Assembly: GCA_963921195.1 (NCBI GenBank)
Contig: OY992539.1
Coordinates: 155,032,162-155,096,161 of the forward strand
Reading direction: 5' to 3'
From: Pegoplata infirma
Lineage: Eukaryota > Arthropoda > Insecta > Diptera > Anthomyiidae
DNA length: 64,000 nucleotides
The notes beneath the pieces are model-generated. The model worked only from the letters and a program-made list of their open reading frames with translations, was not told the origin of the DNA and did not search any database. Within the stretch, counting starts at the first letter, position 1. Every line of letters starts with the position of its first letter. This document shows, one piece after another, positions 22,770-34,820 of this stretch. The position numbers and the translations under genes were made by a program.

Positions 22770-23735
22770 CTTGCTTTGTTAAAGAAATTCTCGTTTTATA
22801 ACATTTAAACTGTTTTAATAGCTAATACATACATTATTTAAAAAAAAAAAAACCGTTACATTTTTTCAAAAAACCGTTACATTTCAAATTTCATGATATT
22901 TAGCTATTAAATAGCTAAATTTATTTTCTGTTTTTGAATTTGGTGTTTTCTGGAGATTTTTTTTCCTGGTTTAGCGGGTTTTTGTCAAAAAAAGTTGGCA
23001 TCAGTGAGCGTGTGTAAAAACCAATCGGAAAAAAACAAAATACAATGTATGCAGTGTCTTGTTTTCTTATGAGCGTGCCATCTTTCTTTTCTTTGTATAC
23101 ACAACAGAACAGGTACATACTTTTTTTAAACATTGCAAATTAATTTTTTTTTTTATAAATCAATTTTGCCAAAGCATTTCGTTTTTTTTTTCCAGACAAA
23201 TTTTGATCAGTAGCGGTGAAAATTTGAAATGAACTATTAAAAAAACAAAGGTAAATACAATCAATTTATTTTGTTTAACATTTTATTAATATAATTTTTT
23301 TCTTCTATAACTCCAGATAAATACACCAAAAAATTTTAATGTCATGTCGAAATTCTATACAACCAACTGAAATGTATTGCTTTTTAAATAAATAAAAATC
23401 AATCACTTAAACGTTTAAGAAATTTTTTAAATAAAATTTCTGGCAAGTATAGTAAATACCGTCTTTTGTAGTAGTTTTTACTACATTTTGTAGTTGAAAA
23501 TCAATAGTTAAAAACAACAACATATTCAGTTGTTTTTACCGTAATGTGTAGTGGACGCCTTTTCAACAACAAAATGTAGTCAAAACAACTGTCTTTTGTA
23601 GTAGATTTTACCGACATACTTTTTTGAGTGCTCAGTTTTGTGAAATCTTAGTTAAGTTTTATTTAAGTACCCTGTGAGGTATAGAACCGGTCCTGTGGCC
23701 ACATTTAGATCAATAAGTTCATCTTTACTCACAGG

Positions 23736-24428
23736 TAGGGTTACCAGACGTCCCGCATTTGGCGGGATTGTCCCGCTTTTTGTCACCGTTTCCCGCGTCC
23801 CGCGCGGGATTCCAAATTCCCGCTTTTTTTGTACATTTTTGTAAACAAGACAATTATTTTGCAAAACTCTTCCACTTCAATTTATGATTTACTTTAACAG
23901 TTTTGAATAAAAAGTCTTATTTAATAGCTCTTTTATTATATGAGGCAAATTAGCAGGAAACTATGCTGAGACAGCAGAATATTAGATGGAGAAATTTTCT
24001 GATTTCAAACAATCAAAAACGGTTTTTAAGCAAACAATCTTAATAATACAGCTCGGGTCTCTAAAACTTGTTTTAAATCCATTAAATGGATTATATATGG
24101 CCTGATATGATTATATATCTGATCATTTCTAAAATTATATTCAATTGAATCTGATCAGTGCTGTCATATTTCAAACATTTAAGTTTTCGAGATATTATTT
24201 AATTAATAACAGATACAGAAAATGGTGACCAAATTTAAGATGACAGATCTAACCAGATGCAATCATATTTTAAAAGATCTGAAATATTTGTTCTTAGAAA
24301 AATGATTTTCAAACTGTTTCTAAGTATATTAATTTTGTCCCGCCGAAATTTTTAAAATCCCGCCATTTTCGTAATTTTTTTGCGTTTGTCCCGCTTTTTC
24401 CAAAAAAAAAAAAAATCTGGCAACCCTA
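23736..24428. mobile_element. hAT-type MITE with GTCCCGC-rich ends
   Basis: TIR TAGGGTTACCAGA versus TAGGGTTGCCAGA, exact 8-bp TSD CTCACAGG at 23728-23735 and 24429-24436, 693 bp. Both subterminal regions carry several CCCGC/GCGGG words. No coding capacity. The flanks TACCCTGTGAG (23667) and CTCACAGGGTAC are inverted to each other, so the target may itself be an older hairpin repeat. Confidence 0.9.
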
Positions 24429-24504
24429 CTCACAGGGTACCTAATGGCTGGTTTATTCAATGCTCCGTTATAAACTAAATTCGTAATCCGTTAAATTTAA
24501 TTTT

Positions 24505-25055
24505 TATACCCTCCAACCATAGTATGGGGGTATACTCACTTTGTCATTCCGTGTGTAACGCATCGAAATATCGGTCTAGGACCCCATAAAGTATATATAT
24601 TATTGATCAGTGATCGATTCTAAGACATTCTAGCGATGTCCGTCCGTCCGTCCGTCTGTCCGTCTGTCCGTCTGTCCGTCTGTAGAAGACACGATTCAGT
24701 CCAAACTAAACGAGCTAGACTTCCGAAGTTTGGCACGAATATGTCTTATATTCCTAGGCAGGTTAAGTTCGGAAATGGGAAAAATCGGACCAAGGGGAAA
24801 AAAGTTCCCCCTTGGAGAACTAAACCAACCCAAGAAAAAACACATTTTTTGCAGGGTTTTTTGTACTTTTGCTAAGCAAATGCAACATTCTTATCTCAGA
24901 ATAAGTTAAAAATCGCAGGGGGAAAGTCCCCCTAACGTCTCCCACAACCCCCCCCCCCCAAAAAAAAGACGCCCCTGGTTTTTTCATATAGAGTTTTTTT
25001 TACATATTGGAGGGTATAAAAGATTCGGCACAGCCGAATGTAACACTCTCACTTG
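24505..25055. mobile_element. Helentron/mini-me-like nonautonomous element
   Basis: Starts with TATACCCTCCAA, repeated inverted as TTGGAGGGTATA at 25007-25018. It contains a (TCCG/TCTG)n GTCY proto-microsatellite (about 24640-24684) and TATATATTATTGATCAG. It ends with the hairpin ATTCGGCACAGCCGAAT (25023-25039) and CTTG. Subterminal inverted repeats, a GTCY run and a 3' stem-loop match the known DINE-1/mini-me layout in Diptera. No protein. Confidence 0.7.
24637..24684. repeat. GTCY microsatellite
   Basis: Run of TCCG and TCTG tetramers inside the Helentron-like element, the proto-microsatellite typical of mini-me repeats. Confidence 0.9.
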
Positions 25056-25151
25056 TTTTTTTATAAAAATGTTTGCATAAGAATTAGAGTTTTTCACGGG
25101 AATTCCCGTGAAATTATGATTATTTGTTTCTACAGAAAATATTTATATATA

Positions 25152-25808
25152 TTCGATTAGAGTTTTATTCTAGTTCGAGGCCCAAAAATATTTCTATTTA
25201 TGATATTCTCATAATAGAGTATTTTTAATTTATTGCTTTAAAAAAGCAATAAATTAATATATATCTGTACTGATCAGTTTCATCCTCACTAAGGAATCTT
25301 CAGCAGACTTTAGAGAATCATCGTTGGTCAATCAAACATCAAACCAGACCAGTGGTCGGCATCCATTGCACATGGATCCCGAACACATTCGGCTATACAC
25401 ATGTATTCAACACGAATGCCAACAAAACTCACAACTAAGAGCATAAAAACACAACAACAAGCTGGTAGATGTCGCTTTGTTTAAGAAATATACTAACACA
25501 TGCATATTTATATTCATACAACAATGTATTCATATATTCTCTTTCTGCCGACCACTGAACCAGACATAATATTTGATATATTTCACAAGTTAATTGAGAA
25601 ATACTATTATCAAGGTCCAAAATCTGTTTTCAAACAAAATAACTCTTTTAAAGCAAAAATTGTATATACTAATCCACCACCGGCGAATATTAATATATTT
25701 GTTGCTGTTGTTTTACAATAACAACAGTACCTAACCAAACAATAGTGTTGGTAGGATAAGTCGTACTAAACCTTGTGTTAAACGATCTAGAATAAAACTC
25801 TAATCGAA
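25152..25808. mobile_element. MITE with 22-bp perfect inverted ends
   Basis: TTCGATTAGAGTTTTATTCT followed by AG (25152-25173) is perfectly inverted at 25787-25808. The interior has a perfect hairpin with AATTTATTGCTTT arms near 25228-25258 and no supported gene. Other copies of the ATTAGAGTTTTT edge are at 25085 and 29486. The TSD is unclear. Confidence 0.6.
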
Positions 25809-25847
25809 AATATATGTATAATATACATACATATGGGCAAGGCCACC

Positions 25848-25861
25848 GTCAGTAACGTCAC
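25848..25861 (+). repeat. GTCAGTAACGTCAC motif 1 of 7
   Basis: Exact 14-mer, directly inside the left TIR of Q. The others are at 26017-26030, 26208-26221, 26229-26242, 26398-26411, 26574-26587 and 26742-26755, all exact and all in plus orientation. The core ACGTCA is CRE-like. Confidence 0.9.
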
Positions 25862-26288
25862 CCTCGCTTACATATTTTGGTCAATATCTTTATAAAATAC
25901 AATTATTTCTCCCAACTTGAGAGCTGCATATGAAATATCTCGTCATAACTGTTGTTTTATACCCAGACAATTTTGCTGTATCTCGTTTTGTTGTGAAGTT
26001 ATGACCATTTTAAGCTGTCAGTAACGTCACCAGATTTTGGAAGTGTGTTTGGTGGTAACTGAACGTTTATAATAAAATTAGCGAATTGAAAGAGTTCATG
26101 TTTATTATTGCCCAGTATTTTAAAAAAGGAAGGATGAAAGATGATTTTTATCCAAAAGGTGGGCTTAATATTTTATGTTTTAATCAAGTAAATGACATAA
26201 AAGCAGTGTCAGTAACGTCACGCAAAATGTCAGTAACGTCACACGTACGAATTTCGTTACGATTTTCGGGTCTTTTTTTTCTTGGGTT

Positions 26289-26644
26289 AATAGAGGGACC
26301 CTACGCGGCGAAAAAATCATAGTAGAGGAGTTTAAAGATGCAATTAAATACCAAATTATTAAGCAAAAAAGTAAAAAAACAAAAATAAAAAAAATCCGTC
26401 AGTAACGTCACACAATCTTATTTTTCAAAAATATCCTGCTATATACAAATAATGCTTCATTTAAGCATAGAGGGACCCTACACGGCGAAAAAATCATAGT
26501 AGAAGAGTATAAGATGCAATTAAATACCAAATTATTAAGCAAAAAAGTAAAAAAACCAAAAATAAAAAAATCCGTCAGTAACGTCACACAATCTTATTTT
26601 GCAAAAATACCCTGGTATATGCAAATAATGCTTCATTTAAGCAT
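26289..26644. repeat. ~178-bp tandem duplication in Q
   Basis: AGAGGGACCCTAC, GGCGAAAAAATCATAGTAGA, AATTAAATACCAAATTATTA, GTCAGTAACGTCAC and ATAATGCTTCATTTAAGC appear in the same order twice (26289-26466, 26467-26644) with a few differences. Confidence 0.85.
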
Positions 26645-27149
26645 TGATAATGAAAGTACTTCAAAAATACTTAAAAAAAATCAGCTCATCCAACCTTTTT
26701 TCTAATTAGTTAATGCATAAAAAAACATTTTATAAAAATTTGTCAGTAACGTCACCATTTATTTGCGGCTGATTACTTTAAGCCCTAATTGGTCCAAAAG
26801 CCAAGATTTGTACACAAATTTGCTTGCTCATCAATAGTTTGATTTATATTCTATCCAAAAAAAAGTAATCATCTGTCTAAAGCACAAATAATAACAACAA
26901 AATTTACCTTTTTCGCCGACATTGATATATTTTTCAACTACGCCTTGCGCGTGCCACTTATGAAAAGAATGTAAAATGTCAAAGCAGACACAAATTTTGG
27001 ACTGGCAAACAGTGATGCCATATTCTATACATATTTGACATTTCAAATGTAAAAAATATTTTGGGCTTTGTGACAGAAAAAAAAAATCTATGTGGTTTCA
27101 TTTTTCGTGGCCTTGCCCATATGTATAATATATATACATTGTATATACA

Positions 27150-28305
27150 TTAGAGTTAATTTTGAAAATTTTATCTGCGGGTATCATCATTTTTTTGAAG
27201 GATTTAGGGGAACTAAATCCTTCGCTACTTGGGGTGGTTCAACGCATCTGAAAACGCGAATTTTGAGCTGATTTTTCTGCAGAGCAAAAACGGCTGAATA
27301 TATCGCAAATCTGATTGCACCAGTCGATTCTACAGCAAAAAATAATACAATGGTCGTTTTTCAAACTCTTAAAAAATGTTCCAAAAACCCACCACAGAGG
27401 GCGGAAATATAAAGTTTTTTTATTTTCTTTTTAAATTAATTTTTTAAATATGCACAATTAAAGGATATTTTCAGCTTAACAAAATGGTACCAAATTTTCC
27501 GTTTTATCACAACCCGTTAAAAAGTTATAGGATCTCAAAAATGGACAAAAACACGTTTTTTTGAAAACTTTGACCTCAATTTTCTCGAAATCATGACGTG
27601 ATAGAAAAATTTGAAAACTAGAGTCAGAATCAGCATCGAAATGTTTATCGAAAACAAGTTTTATGATCCCAGAATATCATCCAAAAACATCACAAAAAAA
27701 TGCTCTAAATAATGCACAAAAATGCGTTTTTAGTGAACTTTGACCTCAATTATCTCAAAAAACTTACGTTACGGAACATTTTGGAAACCAGATTTGGAAT
27801 CAGCATTGAGAGGACCGCTGACCCATCCAAAAATTTTTAAAATTTTGGTCAGTGTTTTATAAAATTGCCATTTGAAAAAAAACTTTGAAGCCTTAAAACT
27901 TTTTAATGGGTTGTGATAGAAAGGAGCTTTTTGTACCAATTTTCTTAGCAAAAGCTGCTTCTTCATCGTGCATGATTAAAAAAATAATTAAATTTTTTTT
28001 TTTTAAAAAATCGATTTTTCCGCCCCCTTCTGTGGGTTATTGGAACTTTTTTAGAGTTCAAAAAACTGCTATTGTATTAATTTTTGCTGTAGAATTGACT
28101 GGTGAAATCAGATTTGCAATATATTCAGCCGTTTTTTATCTGCAGAAAAATCAGCTAAAAATTCGCGTTTTCAGATGCTTTGAACCACCCCAAGAAGTGA
28201 AAATTTTTCCAAAAAAATACCGGCATTCTTTTTAGCTCCCCTAAATCCTTTTAAAAAATTCTGATATTCAATAAACAGCAGAAGTGACATAGCCACCAAA
28301 CGAAC
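27150..28305. repeat. Long foldback, arms ~200-400 bp
   Basis: ATTAGAGTT (about 27151) and AACTCTAAT (about 28303) bound the block. The arms pair through GGATTTAGGGGA/TCCCCTAAATCC, GGGGTGGTTCAA/TTGAACCACCCC, GAAAACGCGAATTTT, AATCTGATT and ATTCTACAGCAAAAA. A separate 11-bp-arm hairpin (27197-27223) lies in the left arm. The open frames here are by-products of the arms and are not genes. Confidence 0.7.
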
Positions 28306-29139
28306 TCTAATATACATATATAAAGGCCGAATAAATACATATTCGGGGCTATTCCTGTTGTCATAAACGCGTTTAAAACGCGACGAAGGTAATTTTTGGT
28401 ATTCCTGAATACGTTGGAGATGATACAGACGAAAAACATATGTTTTTTCGTTATCGTCGACATTCGACGTATTCCTCAATCGTCTTCGACGTCAGATTCA
28501 TACAATTTTGTTCGACATCTTTTTTGGCGCGTTTTTAAAGAAAATTGTATTTTTTTAACTAAAATCATTAAAACTCATTTAAATATCAATTAAGTGTTTT
28601 ATTTTTGTATAAATTATGTAATAAAAATGTCTCCGGCAGAATAAAAACCATGAAAATGCAAATTGCATTTGTTCCCGGACTTTGCCACACAGGGACCGAT
28701 TTTTGTTTATGGCGATTTTTTGTTTAATTTCTGAAGTTTATAATACTTATTCTTAATTTTTTAATTATATATATTATAGTAAGATTGAAAATAAATATAA
28801 AAAAATATGACCCGCAATATAATTTTAATTAATTTACAATTCCTGTTATTTTATATGTTTTGTTGTTTCCCAGCAAAACTTAGATTACCAAATAAGGTAT
28901 AAAATAAGGTATAGGATCTCTTAATTTATACATTGCAGCATTGATGATTTTAACAGGCGATGAGACTCAAAGTAATGCATCCACATTATCACAAAGAATA
29001 CCAGTAAGGTATAAAATAAGTCATAAATTTATAACGAAGAATACGAGTAATGTGTAAAATATATGATATTTTATAGGTTACGAGAAATGAAATAATATAG
29101 CATAACAGAAGATAATATATAAGGTGTTACGAGTAGTGA
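28306..29139. other. AT-rich intergenic, no gene seen
   Basis: A CGAC/GTCG-rich patch (about 28370-28500) and repeats of AAATAAGGTAT (about 28890-29020), but no open frame with recognisable content. Confidence 0.5.
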
Positions 29140-29151
29140 AAAAGTAATTTT

Positions 29152-29254
29152 GTATTAAATTTACTCACGTGATTGTAAGTGAGTGTAAGTAGATAAAATA
29201 TGCTCGTGAGTTTGTGTCGTTAGAAATTTCCTGTCGTGAGCCCATCTCTAGTTT
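29152..29254. mobile_element. T-family MITE fragment
   Basis: TATTAAATTTACTCACGTGA to GAGCCCATCTCTA matches one end of T elements. The other end is missing. Confidence 0.7.
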
Positions 29255-29485
29255 AAACTTATGCATTTTTAATTCTGTTTTATTTATTGTTGGACTTTAT
29301 ATTTTATAACTGAAGTTTTATTTATTTCGGTTTGAGTCCATATTAATTATTTCTGAGAAATAATTATTTTTGTTGTACAATGAGAAAGATTTTTCTTTTT
29401 AATAATTATTTTTTATGTTATTGTAATGCATTATGCATCCAATTATAAATAATGCATTATTTCAAACTTTCAAATAATACATAAT

Positions 29486-29590
29486 TAGAGTTTTTCTTTT
29501 CCCGGACTTTTTCATTTCCCGGGAAAGCGGGATTCATTTTTAAATTTCCCGGGATCCCGGGAATTCCCGCAATAACTAAAAACCCAAATT
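29486..29590. mobile_element. Fragment related to U (CCCGGGAATTCCCG type)
   Basis: ATTAGAGTTTTTC followed by CCCGGGAAAGCGGGA and CCCGGGATCCCGGGAATTCC resembles the subterminal region of U (13921-15017). No second end found. Confidence 0.5.
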
Positions 29591-31150
29591 TTTTGTCAAA
29601 AAAATATATAAAAACCTTATGAATGCGATTACACTATTTATAATGTTTATTAACACCATAAAAATCTTATTTAGTACATTTTAAAACAGAAAAAAAATAA
29701 GTTTCGAGAAAAAAAGAACAATTTTTGTTACCCAGTTCTTATAAAAAACGGTCCAAATATATCGAAGTCGTTTAAAAGTATTTTTAAGGGAATATGTTAT
29801 TTCACATCGCTTTATCTGTTTTAATAATAAAATTCATCATTTATTCTAATTCATCTTGTTGTTAGTTCATTTTTACAATTGGTTCTCAACGCTTTGCCTC
29901 TAAAACACAATGAAACTAATTCACAGGAATTTCTCTATTATGTTTCTAAAACTGAATGTAACTTTTTCAGAGAAATGAAATTATAAGAAAATTTACCCCA
30001 AAAATTATTAAAAAAATTAAAAATCCTGGTTTCCAAAAAAACTGTCATCCTTTACACAGATTTTATATCAATTTATCGATTTAAAAAGAATCATGTCCAG
30101 AGACATAAATATTTTCTAAAGAAACAAATAATCATACTGCAATTTTTTATAATGCAGTTCTCAGAAAAAAATTTCTTAGCTTCTGAAAAAAAAGTATCAG
30201 GATCTGATAACACAGCCCAACAACCAAAATCGGAGTGGGATGAAACAAAAAGCAAATGAAAGCATAATAAAACCCTCGACACTTTTTTTTGGTTTAGCGC
30301 TAAATTTTTTTGCACGCATTTGAAGTTGGTGAACTTTTATTATAATTATAATAATAATTGCTTAAAAATTGTATAGGGCGTATGATTAATTAAAACGGTG
30401 AACAGTGGATTATTTTTAATAATTTGGCTATTCAGTAAATAGGTACGGGACCGATCACAGCGAATTTCATACCGGTTGTAGCTAACGTAATTTCGAGCTT
30501 ATGTTTAGACCAGGGGCCCCTAATGTAGGACATGTTTAGTACACAAAAGCTTTAATTGCTTTAAAATGCGTGTAAAAAATAATCTAGCGCTGAATTAAAA
30601 AAACCTCTTGATGGCTTTGTTATGTAAAATGTAAACTTTAATTTGCTTTTGGTTTCATTCTGTTCCGATTTTAAATTTAGATTTTTTATCACTGTGTAAT
30701 TATATCCTATCGATATTAAGATATTGTGAGACTTTTTTCATTTCGTAAGTCTCAGATTTCATGACATTTTTTAGTTAGAACGTCTCTCTTTTTGGGCCCT
30801 CATGGTCCCTGCGTACGTTTCTGTCATCAATTATCAAGAATTTTAATAAAATCTCTAAAAAATCACATACTAAATAATCGAATATAACTTTCCTACTTGT
30901 TTACTCTATGATTAGGTATAAGTCAAAACTAAAATCGGTTGGCAAAAAGTTAAAATTGAATAAATGAATGAAGCAAGTTACAATACAAAAGTTCAAAACG
31001 CATATTTAGAACTCAAAAGTTTTTAAAAATATTCACCACTCTTTGCGTCTTGAATTTTTTTTTTACAATTTTCTTTTGTATTGTTTTTGTTTTAAAATAA
31101 ACAATATTTTTTTTAATAAATTTATACAAAAACTTAAAAAATATTAAAAA
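29591..31150. other. AT-rich intergenic, no gene seen
   Basis: No element edges or coding signal resolved. A single unit resembling the GTCTCAGATT minisatellite is near 30725-30770. Confidence 0.5.
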
Positions 31151-31520
31151 TACTACCTGTTTTGCACCCGGCGTTGCCCGGGTTGAAAAATATTATTGTA
31201 TAATGAATGAGTTTTTATTAGCATACTGCTCAATGACTTTTCACTGGGTTTATGGGTTGAGCGATTTTTTTTTATTTCGCTTAGCGTCGGTGTTTAAAAC
31301 AGTTACCATTTAGCGTAAATATTAGCATGACAAAATATTGGACGTTTGGGCATTTTTTTTTTGGGGTTCCTTTTTGACTTGAGAGGCGAAAAGCTCCGAA
31401 CAAAGTAAAAAAACGTTTTATTTTTTACTGAAGATATAAGTTGTAAGTTGTTCATCGTTAAAAAGATGTTTCGAAATGTCAATTAATTTGTAGCGAACAT
31501 TTGACAGTCATAAGTTTGGT
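31151..31520. other. TE-derived sequence with CACCCGGCGTTGCCCGGG
   Basis: CACCCGGCGTTGCCCGGG (about 31167) is an imperfect GC-rich palindrome in AT-rich DNA, and its flank leads into the N insertion at 31523. It may be the 5' end of the element whose ~155-bp array resumes at 37461. Confidence 0.35.
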
Positions 31521-33241
31521 TACACACAGAGAAATGTTTAGTTGGAATTCCATTATAAAAACCGAATTTTGACAAATCTCACAAATTTTTAGTTGTTATT
31601 GTAAAGTTTTTATCATCATACCAAACAACTAACAAGAATAAAAGATAAATAGCAATCGTGACCGAATTGATGTTTTAGCAACTAATAAGTTGGTCACCTT
31701 AAATAAACTAAAATACACTCAAAAAAGTATGTCGGTAAAATCTACTACAAAAGACAGTTGTTTTGACTACATTTTGTCGTTGAAAAGGCGTCCACTACAT
31801 AAACGGTAAAAACAACTGAACATGTTGTTTTTAACTATTGATTTTCAACTACAAAATGTAGTAAAAACTACTACAAAACTGTTTAATACAGTTGTTTTTT
31901 CTACAATTGCCTGAAATTTTATTTAAAAAATTTCTTAAACGTTTAAATGATTGATATTTATTTATTTAAAAAGCAATACATTTCAGTTGGTTGTATAGAA
32001 CTTCGACATGATGACAATTTTTTGATGTATTTATCTGGAATTATAGAAGAAAAAAATTATATTAATAAAATGTTAAACAAAATAAATTGATTGTATTTAC
32101 CTTTGTTTTTTAATAGTTCATTTCAAATTTTCACCGCTACTGATCAAAATTTGTCTGGAATAAAAAAAAACGAAATGCTTTGGCAAAATTGATTTATAAA
32201 AAAAAAGAATTAATTTGAAATGTTTCAAAAAAGTATGTACCTGCTCTGTTGTGTATACAAAGAAAAGAAAGATGGCGCGCTCATAAGAAAACAAAACACT
32301 GCACACATTTTATTTTGTTTTTTTCCGATTGGTTTTTACGCACGCTTATGTGAGCGCTATATTATACACACACCGAACCAAATCTCGTAGGTAAAATCAA
32401 CAAAAAATTTTCGTAGATCTTTAACAAAATTTTGTCAATTTTTTTTTTTAATATTCAACAAATTTTATTCAAATCAACGAAATTTCGTCAAGTTTACATC
32501 CTCTGAAGAAGTAAAATTGACAAAATTTCGTCAAATTGACTAATATTATTAGTTTGGACGCCATTATTTTTTCAATGTGCAGCGTCATGAAAAAAGTGTA
32601 TTTTTTGTGAAAATTAATTTATTTTTTAATGAAATTTTATCCAATTGCCTAAAGCTATTAGTTTTTATGCCTTTTTTGGCATGGTAAAATGCGTCTTCAA
32701 ATGCTGCAAAATTTCAGGTGAAAACATCTTTAAATTTTGAGAAACTTCATGTAAGTAATGATTATATAAAAATTAAATTTACAAACAACTAATTTTTATT
32801 AATGTTTTTAGGTATTCTACATACATACACTCAGAAAATTATTGCAGTTACTACATGACGGTCGTTTGTGTAGTAAGTAGTAGCTGTTGTTTTTAGCTAC
32901 AATTTCGGTCGTTTTTGTATGAAAAAATCTCAAACAACTTTTTTTGTAGTAGTTTCAAAAAATAACTACAAAAAATATACTACACTGTAGCAATAGTTGA
33001 TTTATGTAGTTGTTTTTAGTTTTTTTTCTAAAACTCGTTTTTTTCTAGAAATTTTTATTGCAAACGAATGTGTCGAGCGAGTTGGTCGTGCGGGATGCGG
33101 AAGGAATTATTTTTATACCAAATAAATAATATCTAAATAAATTAAATTACAATTTATTAAATTTAATTATAACAAAAAATATGTTTTTGGAAAAATATTC
33201 TTGAGCGAAAGAAAATAAGTGGATAAATGAGATAACAAGTG

Positions 33242-34820
33242 CACCGAACCAAATACGGCAGTAATATTTACGAAAAAGCATGTTGATTTGACGAAAGAAC
33301 AATCATTATACAGCTAACAAAACAGGGGTGTTGATTTGAATAAAATTTTCGTTAATTTATATTTGAGATAAATTTGACGAAATTTCGTCAAATTAACAGA
33401 ATTATTTTCGTCAATTTGAATAAAATAGTTTATTCAATTTGAATAAATATTATCAATTTAACTAAATAATTTTCGTAGATTCCACGATATTTTATCAATT
33501 TTACTAAATTTTTCTACCCTTACAAAAATAAAATATCCATAAATATTAGTTTTGTTATTATTTTAATTTTTTTATTGACTAGAATATTTTAATATTTAAA
33601 GAACTTAAAAAATATTAACTATAATAAACAAAAAAAACATACAAAATAATTAATAATTGAACTAATTTAAATATAAACTTACACAAAGGGGAAAACGAAT
33701 GACTTTTTACAGCAAATGACGAAGAAAATGTACATATTTCCAAATTCCAGACGGAATCTTGTTTATTTTTGAACCCTTGTCAATATAGTATGTATGTAGA
33801 ATACCTAAAAACATTAATAAAAATTAGTTGTTTGTAAATTTAATTTTTATATAATCATTACTAGGGATGAGATTTTCATGCACTAAAAAATCGAAAATAT
33901 GCGCTTAAAATATGCGCTAAAAAATTCAAAATATGCACTAAAAAAACATAAAATATGCACTAAAAAATTAAATGTGCATAAAAAAAATCTTGTTTTCATA
34001 AGAAAAACTTAAAAAGAAAAAAAATAACGCCGGCTTTAAATAGTAACATTTAAAATCGCAAGATTTTTTTAAGAGAGTAAAGAAAATCTATAAAAAAAAT
34101 TAAAAAAAAATATATTTTTTTTTTATTTTCAAAATAAATTTTTAAAATTTTAAAATTTTAAATAGTTTTTGAAAAAAATAAATTTCATTTTGTGTTATTG
34201 CTAATTTATGTCAAAATATGCAAAAATATGCACTTAAAAGTTACAAATATGCACAAAATATGCATTTAAAATCAAAATATGCAAAAATATGCATTTTTAC
34301 CGAAATATGCAAAAATATGCAAAAACAAATCGATGCCATTTTAACGGAAATTTCTTGATTCGGAAAGATAATTAGTCGATACCGTTTTTAGGCTATCTAC
34401 AAAAAACATGCATGGAAATCTCATCCCTAATCATTACTTACATGAAGTTTCTCAAAATTTAAAGATGTTTTCACCTGAAATTTTGCAGCATTTGAAGACG
34501 CATTTTACCATGCCAAAAAAGGCATAAAAACTAATAGCTTTAGGCAATTGGATAAAATTTCATTAAAAAATAAATTAATTTTCACAAAAAATACACTTTT
34601 TTCATGACGCTGCACATTGAAAAAATAATGGCGTCCAAACTAATAATATTAGTCAATTTGACGAAATTTTGTCAATTTTACTTCTTCAGAGGATGTAAAC
34701 TTGACGAAATTTCGTTGATTTGAATAAAATTTGTTGAATATTAAAAAAAAAATTGACAAAATTTTGTTAAAGATCTACGAAAATTTTTTGTTGATTTTAC
34801 CTACGAGATTTGGTTCGGTG
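33242..34820 (-). mobile_element. Y2: innermost Y element, carrying E
   Basis: CACCGAACCAAATACGGCAG to CGAGATTTGGTTCGGTG; inverse of Y1. About 1,003 bp without E and its TSD, equal to Y1 without X2. No coding capacity; several TTGACGAAATTTCGTCAA-like palindromic words. Confidence 0.85.
33862..34429. mobile_element. E: hAT-type MITE rich in AAATATGCA
   Basis: TIR TAGGGATGAGATTT (inverse at the right end), exact 8-bp TSD ATCATTAC at 33854-33861 and 34430-34437, 568 bp. ATATGCAC/AAAATATGCA words repeat more than ten times and cluster towards both ends. The empty site is readable in Y1 (GTAAGTAATGATTATATA near 32752). Confidence 0.92.

Larger units (their letters stand above)
20907..23006. mobile_element. 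V: hAT-type element, 2.1 kb, noncoding
   Basis: Ends CACTGTTGCCAATTTGG and AAAGTTGGCATCAGTG. The exact 8-bp TSD AGCGTGTG lies at 20899-20906 and 23007-23014, inside X3. Subterminal CCCGCTA/TAGCGGG words occur near both ends. The interior has no transposase I can recognise and carries a T-family MITE (21796-22769). Confidence 0.88.
12919..23630. mobile_element. X element, copy X3, opened by nested insertions
   Basis: The left end CACTCAGAAAATTATTGCAG follows TA (12917-12918). The right end GTATG...TTTTTTGAGTG is the inverse of CACTCAAAAAAGTATG. The X parts are 12919-13339, 20569-20582, 20883-20906 and 23007-23630; everything else is inserted DNA (P1, W2, V). The right flank is CTCAG, not TA, so that edge may be altered. 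Unlike X1 and X2 this copy has no Y insertion, which shows the uninterrupted Y site AACAAGTGTGTATAAT (itself then hit by P1). Confidence 0.8.
25830..27122. mobile_element. Q: element with seven GTCAGTAACGTCAC motifs
   Basis: Bounded by CATATGGGCAAGGCCAC and its exact inverse GTGGCCTTGCCCATATG, either TA-flanked or flanked by ATAT. The 1.29-kb interior is AT-rich and noncoding as far as I can see (a 71-aa minus frame at 26831-27046 is unrecognised). It carries the same 14-mer seven times in one orientation, two of them in a ~178-bp tandem unit. Confidence 0.7.

Noticed and set aside
24637..24684. GTCY run as a CRISPR or coding repeat
   Set aside because: It is a tetranucleotide microsatellite inside a mini-me/Helentron-like element.
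27906..28235. 109-aa open frame in the 27150-28305 foldback
   Set aside because: Most of it lies in one inverted arm, its complement is open too, and no motif is recognisable.
31151..31520. CACCCGGCGTTGCCCGGG palindrome as a replication origin or insulator site
   Set aside because: A single occurrence without context; more likely the edge of a transposon family.
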